Assembly: GCA_029213165.1 (NCBI GenBank)
Contig: JARGNO010000001.1
Coordinates: forward strand, 101,729-148,824
Direction of reading: 5' to 3'
From: Minwuia sp.
GTDB taxonomy: Bacteria > Pseudomonadota > Alphaproteobacteria > Minwuiales > Minwuiaceae
Length of the DNA stretch: 47,096 nt
The notes beneath the pieces were generated by a model that did not search any database, was not told the DNA's origin, and was given only the letters and a program-made list of their open reading frames with translations. Below, piece by piece: positions 8,594-15,923 of this stretch. Each line of letters starts with the position of its first letter. Position 1 is the first letter of the stretch. Made by a program: the position numbers and the translations under genes.

Positions 8594-10318
8594 ATGTCCA
8601 GCAACGAGATGACTGGCGGTGAAGCCCTGGCGCGGATGTTCCAGGCCTTTGGCGTCGGACCGATGTTCGGCATGGGTGGTTTCCAGCTTCTGCCCTTCTA
8701 TGACGCGGTGCGCAGGCTGGGGCTCGGCCACAATCTGGTGAATGACGAACGCTTCGGGGCCTTCGCGGCTGACGCCTACGCCAAGGTTTCCGGGCGGGTC
8801 GGCGTGATCGACGCGACGCTGGGGCCGGGGGCAACCAATCTTGTCACTGGCCTGGTGGAATCGCTGAACAGCGGCACCCCCGTCGTCGCCCTGGTCGGCG
8901 ACAGCCACCGCGCCCATTCCTGGAAGAACATGACCCAGGAATCGCGCCAGACCGAGATACTGGCTCCAGCCGCCAAGGAAATGATCCGGGTCGAGCGGAT
9001 AGAGCGCATTCCCGAACTGATGACGCGCGCCTTCGCTGTTGCCACATCGGGCAGGCCGGGGCCGGTGGTGATCGACGTGCCGGAAGACATTGCCCATGAC
9101 ACATTCCCCTTCGACCCCGCCGACTTCGAGGTTGATCCCGCCTATCAGTCGGCGCCGTCCATCCGGTCACGCCCGGCGCGGGGGGATGTGGAACGCGCGG
9201 CGGCGCTGATCGCCGGGGCGCGCAAGCCAATGATCCTGGCCGGTGGCGGGGTGCATATCTCGCAGGCCTGGGATGCGCTGCATCGGCTGGCCGCCACCGC
9301 CGCGCTGCCGGTGGCGCACACCATGACCGGCAAGGGCGCCATTGCCTGCACCGATCCCCTGAGTGCGGGGCTGTTCGGGCGCTATGACCGGATCGCCAAC
9401 AGCATGATCGGGGAAGCCGACGTACTGCTGGTCATCGGCTGCAAGCTGGGCGAGATCGCGACCAAGCGCTACGTGCTGCCCGGTGCTGGCAAGACCATCA
9501 TCCACCTGGATATCCTGGCGGAGGAGTTCGACCGGACCACAGCCGCAGACGTCCGGCTCTGGGGTGATGCGCGGGAGGGTTGCCAGGATCTGGCAGATGT
9601 CCTGTCCGACTCGCGCCCGGATGCGGACCGCCGCGCCTGGGCCGACAGCGTGCCGGTGCGGATGGCCGAATGGCGGGCGTCCGTGCAGGACCGCCTCACC
9701 TCTGCCGAAGTGCCGGTCAACATGGCGCGGATGCTCAACGAGTTGAACGGGACGCTGCCCGACGACGCCCTGCTGGTGGCTGATGGCGGTTTCGCGGCGC
9801 ATTGGGGCGGGCTGCTTTATGACCAGCCGCGTGCCGGGCGGGGGTTCGTGCCTGACCGGGGCTTCGCCTCCATCGGCTATGGTCTGCCGGGCGCTGCCGG
9901 GGCGAAGCTGGCTGCGCCGGAGCGGACGACCTTTGCCATCACCGGCGACGGCGGTTTCAACATGATGATCGGCGAGTTGGAGACTGCGCGGCGTCTGGGC
10001 ATCGGATTTGCCCTGATGGTGGTCAACAACGCCGCTTCCGGCTACGTCAAGGCACTGCAGCATCTGATGTACGGTACCGATGCCTACCAGTCTTCTGACC
10101 TGAAGGAAGTGAACTACGCGAAGGTGGCGGAGGCCATGGGTTGCCGTGGCATCCGGGTCGAGCATCCTGACCAGCTTCAACCGGCGATCGCAGCCGGGAT
10201 CGAGACCACGGATGGTCCCTGCGTCATCGATGTGGTCGTGACCCGCGACCCCGCAAGGATGTTGCCCGCCGTCGACAACAGGACTGTTCAGGCGAAGAAG
10301 GGTGATCGCGTCGCCTGA
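8594..10318 (+). CDS. thiamine-diphosphate-dependent enzyme, acetolactate-synthase-like
   Basis: 574 residues with the three domains of the AHAS/benzoylformate-decarboxylase superfamily. The N-terminal pyrimidine-binding domain has catalytic Glu52 (NDERFGAFAADAYAKVSG). The central domain contains MILAGGGVHIS. The C-terminal pyrophosphate domain has the ThDP motif GDGGFN (from residue 451) ending in NN (478-479). It resembles acetolactate-synthase large-subunit paralogues that act alone in catabolism. No small regulatory subunit gene is adjacent, which argues against branched-chain amino-acid biosynthesis. I used the ATG at 8594 (MSSNEMTGGEAL), which follows a purine-rich stretch; the frame is open further upstream but runs into the preceding gene. 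Substrate unknown. Confidence 0.88.
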   Translation: MSSNEMTGGEALARMFQAFGVGPMFGMGGFQLLPFYDAVRRLGLGHNLVNDERFGAFAADAYAKVSGRVGVIDATLGPGATNLVTGLVESLNSGTPVVALVGDSHRAHSWKNMTQESRQTEILAPAAKEMIRVERIERIPELMTRAFAVATSGRPGPVVIDVPEDIAHDTFPFDPADFEVDPAYQSAPSIRSRPARGDVERAAALIAGARKPMILAGGGVHISQAWDALHRLAATAALPVAHTMTGKGAIACTDPLSAGLFGRYDRIANSMIGEADVLLVIGCKLGEIATKRYVLPGAGKTIIHLDILAEEFDRTTAADVRLWGDAREGCQDLADVLSDSRPDADRRAWADSVPVRMAEWRASVQDRLTSAEVPVNMARMLNELNGTLPDDALLVADGGFAAHWGGLLYDQPRAGRGFVPDRGFASIGYGLPGAAGAKLAAPERTTFAITGDGGFNMMIGELETARRLGIGFALMVVNNAASGYVKALQHLMYGTDAYQSSDLKEVNYAKVAEAMGCRGIRVEHPDQLQPAIAAGIETTDGPCVIDVVVTRDPARMLPAVDNRTVQAKKGDRVA

Positions 10319-10332
10319 CCCGCAACCCCGGC

Positions 10333-10357
10333 TTGCCGCCGAACCAGTTGGCGGCGA
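10333..10357. terminator. small GC hairpin between convergent genes
   Basis: GCCGCC (10335-10340) and GGCGGC (10350-10355) pair around a 9-nt loop, in the short gap between the convergent thiamine-diphosphate enzyme and LysR genes. There is no T-run, so it is only a possible bidirectional stop. Confidence 0.25.
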
Positions 10358-10360
10358 CCG

Positions 10361-11272
10361 TCAGGTCTCGTGCAACCGCTCCTCGGCCGCCGCCGTGACT
10401 TCCATCAGCCAGGTCTCGAAGGCTTTCAGCCTCGGCCGATCCGCGCGACCTACCGGGTAGACCAGATAATAGCCGCTCCTCACCGCCAGATGGAAATCAA
10501 GCGGCTCGATCAGGGTACCGGCCTCCAGTTCCGGACGCACGAGACTGGGATTGACCGGCACGATACCAAGGCCCTGAATTGCACCCTGCACGGCGAGATT
10601 GGTGGTATCCAGCTTCAGCCCCCGGTCGGGATCGACCCCGGTTTCCCCAACCGCAGTCAGCCACTGTCGCCAGGTGTCGGGGCGGTTGACGTCATGCAGC
10701 AGCGGGTAATGCACCAGGTCGGCTGGCGTCTTCAGCTTCGGGCGCCCTTCCAGCAGGCTCGGGCTGCAGACGGGCACGATCTCCTCCCGCAGCAACAGCT
10801 TTGCCGTCAGCCCCTTCCAGTCGCCGACACCATAGCGGATAGCCGCATCCGCCTCCACGCGGCTGAAGTCGATGGCCTCCACATTGGTGGTCATCCGCAC
10901 CTCGATCTCCGGATGCCGCTTCTGGAAGGCGGACAGTTGCGGCACCAGCCAGCGCATGGCGAATGTCGGCAGCACATTGACAGTCAGTGAACCGGAACTG
11001 TCCTCGGCCTTCAGGGCCTCCGTCGCCTCGTTCATCTGATCGAACGCCTGCCGCAGTGTGGGGTAATAGCGTCCACCGGCGGCGGTCAGCATGACCTTGC
11101 GCTGCCGACGCTCGAACAGTTTCACACCCAGCAGGTCTTCCAGCCCCTTGATCTGGTGACTGATGGCGGACGGCGTCAGGTTCAGTTCATCGGCAGCGCG
11201 CGTGAAACTCAGGTGACGCGCCGCTGCCTCGAACACCCGCAGGGCGTTGAGCGGGGGCAGTCTTCTGGGCAT
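10361..11272 (-). CDS. LysR-family transcriptional regulator, GcvA-like
   Basis: 303 residues. The N-terminal winged helix-turn-helix (about 1-62) contains PPLNALRVFEAAARHLSFTR and ELNLTPSAISHQIKGLE, the pattern of the GcvA subgroup. The C-terminal two-lobed effector-binding domain follows, with MRWLVPQLSAFQKRHPEIEV. AGGAG lies 9 nt before the ATG at 11272. The gene is divergent from the first of two duplicated miniprotein genes. The 191-bp gap between them holds a palindrome in the usual LysR recognition position relative to the miniprotein promoter. An identical arrangement stands before the second copy, so this regulator is the best candidate activator of both. The effector molecule is unknown. 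Confidence 0.93.
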   Translation of the reverse strand: MPRRLPPLNALRVFEAAARHLSFTRAADELNLTPSAISHQIKGLEDLLGVKLFERRQRKVMLTAAGGRYYPTLRQAFDQMNEATEALKAEDSSGSLTVNVLPTFAMRWLVPQLSAFQKRHPEIEVRMTTNVEAIDFSRVEADAAIRYGVGDWKGLTAKLLLREEIVPVCSPSLLEGRPKLKTPADLVHYPLLHDVNRPDTWRQWLTAVGETGVDPDRGLKLDTTNLAVQGAIQGLGIVPVNPSLVRPELEAGTLIEPLDFHLAVRSGYYLVYPVGRADRPRLKAFETWLMEVTAAAEERLHET

Positions 11273-11329
11273 GACCGGCTCTCCTGAAAGGCTTGTGGTT
11301 CATGTTGCAGTGCATCAATTGCCAGAGCA

Positions 11330-11344
11330 ATGAATTAGATTCAT
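11330..11344 (+). promoter_or_regulatory. palindromic operator, unit 1 (candidate LysR site)
   Basis: ATGAAT-TAG-ATTCAT is a perfect 6-bp inverted repeat with a 3-bp centre. It lies 22 bp upstream of the promoter -35 element, about 60-70 bp before the inferred transcription start, where LysR activators normally bind. The same palindrome precedes the second miniprotein gene at the same distance. Confidence 0.6.
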
Positions 11345-11366
11345 CTATGTGATGAGAAATCATCCT

Positions 11367-11395
11367 TTGTCAAGCGTCAGCATCATTGACATATT
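11367..11395 (+). promoter_or_regulatory. promoter, unit 1
   Basis: TTGTCA (11367-11372), a 17-bp spacer and CATATT (11390-11395). The same two hexamers with the same spacer occur in unit 2. The -10 is weak, which fits an activator-dependent promoter. The predicted start, about 7 bp later, coincides with the first base of the pseudoknot. Confidence 0.55.
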
Positions 11396-11402
11396 CCAAT
11401 CA

Positions 11403-11445
11403 GTCAGACGTTGAGCGAGGGACGCCTGACCCGAAGCACCCTCGC
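11403..11445 (+). ncRNA. 5'-leader RNA element, predicted H-type pseudoknot, unit 1
   Basis: Four segments occur in the order A1-B1-A2-B2. A1 GTCAGACGT (11403-11411) pairs with A2 ACGCCTGAC (11422-11430): eight Watson-Crick pairs and one A-C mismatch. B1 GCGAGGG (11415-11421) pairs perfectly with B2 CCCTCGC (11439-11445). Loop lengths of 3, 0 and 8 nt suit an H-type pseudoknot with coaxially stacked stems. It begins at the inferred transcript 5' end and ends five bases before the AAGGAG ribosome site, so it could control translation. I do not recognise it as a known riboswitch. Confidence 0.6.
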
Positions 11446-11463
11446 TGAGCAAGGAGTATCAAG

Positions 11464-11655
11464 ATGCAGTACCAGCAGATCAACATCAATGATTTCAACG
11501 AACTGAAGCAGTCCAGCCCCGTTGATGCGGAGGCCCATGTCCTCGCCGCCATCGACCTGAACCAGATCGAGCAGCGTGCACATGCCGCCCGCGCCGCCGC
11601 TACCCTGGAAGGTATTGCCGGAATTCGCAGGGCTATGCTGCGTCTGTTCGCCTGA
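11464..11655 (+). CDS. 63-residue miniprotein, copy 1 of a tandem pair
   Basis: The ATG follows AAGGAG (11451-11456) at 7-nt spacing, a strong ribosome site. The protein starts MQYQQININDFNELKQ and ends with a basic helix, IAGIRRAMLRLFA; the middle (AHVLAAIDLNQIEQRAHAARAAATLEG) is predicted helical. It has no cysteines, signal peptide or membrane segment. The paralogue at 11955 shares the first dozen residues and the C-terminal pattern (I..IR.A...LFA), while the middle has diverged. Small helical proteins of this kind are common in Alphaproteobacteria, but I cannot assign a family. It is transcribed divergently from the LysR gene and probably controlled by it. A role as a small regulatory or stress protein is speculation. 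Confidence 0.75.
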   Translation: MQYQQININDFNELKQSSPVDAEAHVLAAIDLNQIEQRAHAARAAATLEGIAGIRRAMLRLFA

Positions 11656-11683
11656 CTCTACATCAACTTTTGATTAACGTTTT

Positions 11684-11717
11684 CGAACGCCGTCGCTTGG
11701 TATTGCGACGGCGTTCG
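11684..11717 (+). terminator. strong hairpin downstream of miniprotein copy 1
   Basis: A perfect 13-bp stem (CGAACGCCGTCGC at 11684-11696, GCGACGGCGTTCG at 11705-11717) with an 8-nt loop lies 28 bp after the stop. Only three T follow shortly after (11721-11723), so it is terminator-like rather than canonical. It separates the two transcription units. Confidence 0.6.
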
Positions 11718-11727
11718 GCGTTTATGC

Positions 11728-11749
11728 CGCAATGCAATATAGCATTGCG
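11728..11749. other. second hairpin between the duplicated units
   Basis: CGCAATGC (11728-11735) and GCATTGCG (11742-11749) form an 8-bp perfect stem with loop AATATA, 10 bp after the first hairpin. Role unknown; it may reinforce separation of the two units. Confidence 0.4.
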
Positions 11750-11819
11750 TTGAATGCATGGCCCGGAAGTCGGTTTGAAGCACTTCGCTCGCCCGCAGTG
11801 CTGCCGAATCCAGGATAAA

Positions 11820-11836
11820 GATGAATTTCATTCATC
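11820..11836 (+). promoter_or_regulatory. palindromic operator, unit 2 (candidate LysR site)
   Basis: GATGAAT-TTC-ATTCATC is a 7-bp inverted repeat. Its core ATGAAT...ATTCAT is identical to unit 1, and its distance to the promoter and pseudoknot is exactly the same as in unit 1. Confidence 0.6.
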
Positions 11837-11857
11837 TTTCTGGTGAGAAATGGTCTT

Positions 11858-11886
11858 TTGTCATTTTCGCATCGCCGCAACATATT
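11858..11886 (+). promoter_or_regulatory. promoter, unit 2
   Basis: TTGTCA (11858-11863), a 17-bp spacer and CATATT (11881-11886), identical hexamers and spacing to unit 1. The spacer sequence itself differs, so the elements appear to be conserved by selection. Confidence 0.55.
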
Positions 11887-11893
11887 GGTTTCA

Positions 11894-11936
11894 GTCAGAC
11901 GTCGGGCGAGGGACGCCTGACCCAACAGACCCTCGC
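11894..11936 (+). ncRNA. 5'-leader RNA element, predicted H-type pseudoknot, unit 2
   Basis: Same arrangement as unit 1: A1 11894-11902, B1 11906-11912, A2 11913-11921, B2 11930-11936. All four stem strands are identical to unit 1, whereas the 3-nt loop (CGG versus TGA) and the 8-nt loop (CCAACAGA versus CCGAAGCA) differ. Stem conservation with loop drift supports a structural role. Confidence 0.6.
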
Positions 11937-11954
11937 TGAAGATGGAGAGTTCAA

Positions 11955-12146
11955 ATGCAGTATCAGCAACTCAACCTCAATGAATTCAACGCAGTGAATC
12001 GCACGTCCGGCAGTGAGATGCACCTGCGCGAAGATGGCTCCATCGACATGGACTATTATATGGCACGCGCACAGAATGTCCGGGCAGCCGAAACGGCGAA
12101 GGGTCTGCTGGCGATCAGGAAAGCGCTCACGGCACTCTTTGCCTGA
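11955..12146 (+). CDS. 63-residue miniprotein, copy 2 of a tandem pair
   Basis: Paralogue of the gene at 11464 with the same length. It begins MQYQQLNLNEFNAVN and ends LLAIRKALTALFA, with a helical centre containing IDMDYYMARAQNVRAAETAK. GGAGA (11944-11948) precedes the ATG. Compared with copy 1, the N-terminal dozen residues and the C-terminal helix are conserved and the middle is not, so the two have probably specialised after duplication. It has no signal peptide, cysteine or membrane segment. It converges on the amidase gene that ends at 12187. Function unknown. Confidence 0.75.
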   Translation: MQYQQLNLNEFNAVNRTSGSEMHLREDGSIDMDYYMARAQNVRAAETAKGLLAIRKALTALFA

Positions 12147-12186
12147 AATGAAATCAACTGAATGGAGGATGGCCAGGCACTGCCGG

Positions 12187-12969
12187 TCAGCTTGTCATCA
12201 GCCTCTCGACGACGCCGATACGGGACACCGTGTCGGCGTCTGCCGTTCCGGTCACCTGATCCGGCAGGAAATGTTGCTGGAAAGCCGCAATGACCGATTG
12301 TGTCTCTTCGCCCGCGATGCCGTCGACCCGCAGCCCATAGCCGATCCGCGCAAGTGCCGCCTGTACCTGTCCAACATCCAACAGCTCCGGTGCGGTCGGC
12401 CCCGGCGCGGCGGGTGCGGCGGGTCCGGTCACGGACGACCAGAGACCGATCCCGGCACCCGCCAGACGCGCCCAGGGGAAATGCGCGCCCGGATCCTGCT
12501 TGCGCCGGGGCGCCACATCCGAATGCCCCAGGATGCGCCGGTCGGGTATGGTGTGACGGCGCCGGATATCCCGGACAAGGCCGACAAGCGCGGCGATCTG
12601 GGGCTCCGGATAGGCTTCCGGTCCATCCGGCCCGACGCTGGAATGTCCCCGGTTCTGCAACTCGATACCGATGGAACAGGCGTTGATGTCCGCCGCGCCG
12701 CACCATGAGGCAACACCGGCGTGCCAGGCGCGGCGATCCTCCGCGACCAGCGCATGAACCAGGCCATCGGATTCTATAAGGTAATGTGCCGAGACCCTGG
12801 TATCGGGATCGGTCAGCAGGCCGAGCGCCGTCGCCGCATCCGGTGTGTCGGTATAATGCAGCACCAGCATGTCGACAGCCGCGCCCTTGCGGTCATCATG
12901 ATTGGGGGACAGGTGGTCCCGGATGATCGTCAGCCCCTGATCTGCCGGCGCCAAGGGTGCAGGCGCCAT
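12187..12969 (-). CDS. N-acetylmuramoyl-L-alanine amidase (AmpD/AmiD type) with peptidoglycan-binding domain
   Basis: 260 residues. The amidase_2 domain (about 12-175) has zinc ligands H38 (VLHYT), H149 (GHSDVAP) and D159 (KQDPG), with K157 and E103 as likely catalytic residues. WHAG at 82-85 is also conserved. It cleaves the bond between MurNAc and the L-Ala stem peptide. A C-terminal peptidoglycan_binding_1 domain (about 190-255) contains VQAALARIGYGLRVDGIAGE. I see no clear signal peptide, so it may act in the cytoplasm on recycled anhydro-muropeptides, as AmpD does, although the extra binding domain is more usual in AmiD. Its ATG overlaps the stop of the DjlA-like gene (ATGA), so the two are cotranslated. 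Confidence 0.9.
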   Translation of the reverse strand: MAPAPLAPADQGLTIIRDHLSPNHDDRKGAAVDMLVLHYTDTPDAATALGLLTDPDTRVSAHYLIESDGLVHALVAEDRRAWHAGVASWCGAADINACSIGIELQNRGHSSVGPDGPEAYPEPQIAALVGLVRDIRRRHTIPDRRILGHSDVAPRRKQDPGAHFPWARLAGAGIGLWSSVTGPAAPAAPGPTAPELLDVGQVQAALARIGYGLRVDGIAGEETQSVIAAFQQHFLPDQVTGTADADTVSRIGVVERLMTS

Positions 12970-13736
12970 CAGCTGAACCCGCGTTCCTTCGAGATCCGGT
13001 CGTAGGCCGCATTGATCTTTGCAAGCTTCTCATTGGCCACGGCCACGAATTCCTCTGGCAGCCCCTGCGCAATCACCCGGTCCGGATGGTTGGCCTTGAT
13101 CAGCTTGCGGTAGGTCGCCTTGACCTCCGCATCCCCGACGTCGGTTCCTATGCCGAGCACCGCATAGGGATCTTCCTCATCCAGCCCGAGATAGGTGGCG
13201 TGAAGCCGACTGTAGGCGGCATGGCTGATCCCGAAGATCTCGGCAATGGCCTTCAGGAATGTCACTTCGTTCGGATGAATCACATTGTCCGCACGGGCGA
13301 TGTGCATCAGTCCGGCCAGCAGATCCTCCAGCACTTCCGGGTTGCCCTGGAACATTCCGGCGATCTGCTCCGCATAGGGTTCGAAGCCGGTCGCCTCCCG
13401 CTTTGCCTGATTGAAGACCCGGGCGACATTGCGCATCTCGTCCGGCGGGACCTGAAACACTTCCCGGAAGGCAAGGATCTCGTCCTTGGTGACCACGCCA
13501 TCGGCCTTGGCCATCTTCGCGCCCAGCACGATGACCGCAATGGTGAAGGCGACCTTCTTGGTCGCGGCCGGACGTCCCCCCTCCGCGCCATCCTGCAGCA
13601 GCGCGTCGGCCTCTTCCTCGTCGGTTTCACGGATACGATCGACAGCATGGCCTGCCAGTCCACCCACGATCGCACCGATCGGCCCGCCGACGGCAAAGCC
13701 CAGTCCGCCGCCGATCAGTTTTCCCCAAACGCTCAT
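12969..13736 (-). CDS. djlA: DjlA-like protein with TerB and C-terminal J domain
   Basis: 255 residues from the ATG at 13736 (MSVWGKLIGGGLG). The N-terminus is a glycine-zipper stretch (LGFAVGGPIGAIVGGLAG), probably membrane-associating. A TerB-like helical domain follows (about 55-170; VIVLGAKMAKADGVVTKDEI). The C-terminal J domain (about 185-255) contains the HPD motif in KANHPDRV, which stimulates the ATPase of DnaK. This layout matches DjlA-type co-chaperones of Alphaproteobacteria. An upstream in-frame ATG at 13793 adds a low-complexity leader with no ribosome site. It overlaps the amidase gene by four bases, an association often seen in this class. Confidence 0.9.
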   Translation of the reverse strand: MSVWGKLIGGGLGFAVGGPIGAIVGGLAGHAVDRIRETDEEEADALLQDGAEGGRPAATKKVAFTIAVIVLGAKMAKADGVVTKDEILAFREVFQVPPDEMRNVARVFNQAKREATGFEPYAEQIAGMFQGNPEVLEDLLAGLMHIARADNVIHPNEVTFLKAIAEIFGISHAAYSRLHATYLGLDEEDPYAVLGIGTDVGDAEVKATYRKLIKANHPDRVIAQGLPEEFVAVANEKLAKINAAYDRISKERGFS

Positions 13737-13884
13737 CTGCTCGCCAATCCCGTCACCTGCCGCAGGCTGTCTGCCGTCGGCGTGCGACGCCAAATCCCAT
13801 CTACATGAAGCCTAGCCACCTTGCATGACAACGCAAAGCGTCCGATTGTCTCCCCGTCTTTTGCCTGAACCCGGAGATCCGTTC

Positions 13885-14544
13885 GTGTCCCTGAACCAGC
13901 TTCTGGATGGATATCACGCCTTTATCGAGGATGGATTCGCGACAAATGCCGACCGCTATCGGCAACTCGAGGCACTTGGCCAGTCACCAGGTACCATGAT
14001 CATTGCCTGCGCCGACAGCCGCGTCGATCCTGCCACGATATTCAATGCCGGCCCTGGCGAGCTGTTCGTCATCCGCAATGTCGCCAATGTCGTGCCGAGC
14101 TATGCCCCCGATGGAAGGGCACATGGCGTCAGTGCGGCGCTCGAGTTCGCGGTCAAGGTGCTGCAGGTCAGCGACATCGTCGTGCTGGGCCATGCGCAGT
14201 GCGGCGGCGTCAAGGCGCTGCTGATGGACGAGAAGAACACGGACGGGATCGGCGAGTTCGTGGCCCCGTGGATGGCGAATTCCCGCGGCATTCTGGACCG
14301 GGTGATGGGGCATTCCGCCGGACATGATGTCGAGACCATCCTGAGCCGGATGGAGGAGGAGAACATCCGCCTCGGGCTGGCCAACCTGATGACATTCCCC
14401 TGGATTGCCGAACCCGTGAAGGCAGGCAGCATCGCCCTGCATGGCATGCATTTCGGCATAGCCGAGGGGCGTCTGGCCCGCCTCAATCCGGAGACCGACA
14501 CGTTCGTCACCGTCGGAACGGGCGCTGCGGCGTTGCCGGGGTGA
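13885..14544 (+). CDS. beta-class carbonic anhydrase
   Basis: About 219 residues from GTG 13885, which has GGAG 8 nt upstream; an ATG at 13825 would add 20 residues but lacks a ribosome site. Zinc ligands are C42 in ACADSR, H103 and C106 in GHAQCGG, and the D44/R46 dyad is present. The enzyme interconverts CO2 and bicarbonate in the cytoplasm. Its stop codon overlaps the GTG of the following SLC13-like transporter, so the pair is made together, which suggests a link between bicarbonate supply and anion transport. It is divergent from the DjlA-like gene. Confidence 0.94.
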   Translation: MSLNQLLDGYHAFIEDGFATNADRYRQLEALGQSPGTMIIACADSRVDPATIFNAGPGELFVIRNVANVVPSYAPDGRAHGVSAALEFAVKVLQVSDIVVLGHAQCGGVKALLMDEKNTDGIGEFVAPWMANSRGILDRVMGHSAGHDVETILSRMEEENIRLGLANLMTFPWIAEPVKAGSIALHGMHFGIAEGRLARLNPETDTFVTVGTGAAALPG

Positions 14545-15923
14545 GGTTGCGGCTCGGTCCATCGGTTGCCGGCATTTTCATGCTGGCGGGTGCATCGCTG
14601 CTGTTCATCCCTGTCGAGGGGCTCTCGCGGGAAGCCGCCATGGGCGGTGCGCTGGCACTCGCGGCAATCGGCCTCTGGGCGACCAATGCCATTCCGGAAC
14701 ACCTGACGGCCCTGCTGTTCTTCCTGATCGCCATGGTGGCGGGGGTAGCCACGGCACCGGTCGTGTTCTCCGGTTTCGCGTCATCCGCTTTCTGGCTGCT
14801 GTTCGGCGGCATGATCGTGGGCGCTGCCGTGCGCGATACCGGACTTGGCGCCCGCGTTGCGGGGGCGCTGGCGCGACAGATGGGTGTCAGCTATCTCGGA
14901 ATTCTGACCGGCGTGATGTGCGTGGCGCTGGGGCTCGCCTTTGTCATGCCCTCATCCGTTGGCCGCGTCGTGTTGCTGATGCCCGTCGCGCTGGGCCTGG
15001 CGGATGTCTTTGGTTTCGGGGAGGGTTCGCGCGGACGCATCGGCATCGCCATGACCGCCGGTCTCGGAGCCTTCCTGCCCGGCTTTGGTGTCATGCCCGC
15101 CAATGTTCCCAATCTGGTGATGATTGGTGCCGCGGATACACTCTATGGCCTGAAGCCGGTCTATGGCGATTACCTGCTGCTGCATTTCCCTGTGCTGGGA
15201 TTGCTGAAGGCCATCACGGTCGTCGCGGTTGTCCGGTTCCTGTTCCCCGACCGGATCCGCGCCGATGTCAGCGCCGCACCTGCGCCGGGTCCTCTCTCCC
15301 CGGCAGAACGGCGGCTGGCCGTGATCCTGGCCACAGCGCTGGCGCTCTGGGCGACGGACTTCCTGCATGGCATCTCACCGGCCTGGGTGGCGCTCGGGGC
15401 CGGCATTGCCTGCATGCTGCCGCCATTCCGTCTGATCGATCCGGCGAAGATGACCGACGCGGTCCAGTTTCGCCCGCTGCTCTATATCTCCGGCGTCCTG
15501 TCGTTGGGTGCCGTTGTTGCGGCCACGGGCATCGCCGACCACATGGCCAGTGGCTTCCTGCGGCTGGCGGAGCTGGAGCCTGGCAAGGATGCATGGAACT
15601 TCTTCGCCGTCGTCGCCGCCTCCATTGGTGTCAGCCTGCTTGGCACCGCCCCCACCGTGCCGGCGGTACTGACGCCCCTGGCGGAACAGCTCTCGGTCGC
15701 CATGGGCTTGCCGCTGGTCACCACGCTGATGATGCAGGTTCCGGCCTATTCGACGGTCCTCTTCCCATTCCAGGGACCGCCCGTCGTCGTGGCGATGCAG
15801 CTCGGCAAGGTGCCCATGCGGGACGGTATCCGGGCGACACTTGCGGTCGCTGTCATCACCATCGTGGTTCTGTTGCCACTCGACTATCTCTGGTGGCAGG
15901 TGCTGGGGCGGTTCGATGGCTGA
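14541..15923 (+). CDS. SLC13/DASS-family anion transporter
   Basis: 460 residues, very hydrophobic, about 12 membrane segments. Early features include LWATNAIPEHLTALLFFLIA and FASSAFWLLFGGMIVGAA, which match the divalent-anion:sodium symporter fold. The second half repeats the topology (LLYISGVLSLGAVVAATGIA; a Thr/Pro-rich re-entrant stretch LLGTAPTVPAVLTPLA). Relatives carry dicarboxylates, citrate or sulfate into the cell with sodium. The usual SNT signature of DASS proteins is not obvious, so substrate and coupling ion are uncertain. The start is a GTG overlapping the carbonic anhydrase stop. The gene also overlaps the next start by 8 bp, giving a tight three-gene operon. Confidence 0.87.
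   Translation: MRLRLGPSVAGIFMLAGASLLFIPVEGLSREAAMGGALALAAIGLWATNAIPEHLTALLFFLIAMVAGVATAPVVFSGFASSAFWLLFGGMIVGAAVRDTGLGARVAGALARQMGVSYLGILTGVMCVALGLAFVMPSSVGRVVLLMPVALGLADVFGFGEGSRGRIGIAMTAGLGAFLPGFGVMPANVPNLVMIGAADTLYGLKPVYGDYLLLHFPVLGLLKAITVVAVVRFLFPDRIRADVSAAPAPGPLSPAERRLAVILATALALWATDFLHGISPAWVALGAGIACMLPPFRLIDPAKMTDAVQFRPLLYISGVLSLGAVVAATGIADHMASGFLRLAELEPGKDAWNFFAVVAASIGVSLLGTAPTVPAVLTPLAEQLSVAMGLPLVTTLMMQVPAYSTVLFPFQGPPVVVAMQLGKVPMRDGIRATLAVAVITIVVLLPLDYLWWQVLGRFDG

Larger units (their letters stand above)
11330..12146 (+). repeat. tandem duplication of operator-promoter-leader-miniprotein unit (period 491 bp)
   Basis: Positions 11330-11655 and 11821-12146 align without an indel from the operator through the leader to the stop codon. 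Identity is highest in the operator core, promoter hexamers, pseudoknot stems and first 40 coding bases, and low in the middle of the coding sequence. This is an old duplication kept under selection. Confidence 0.7.
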
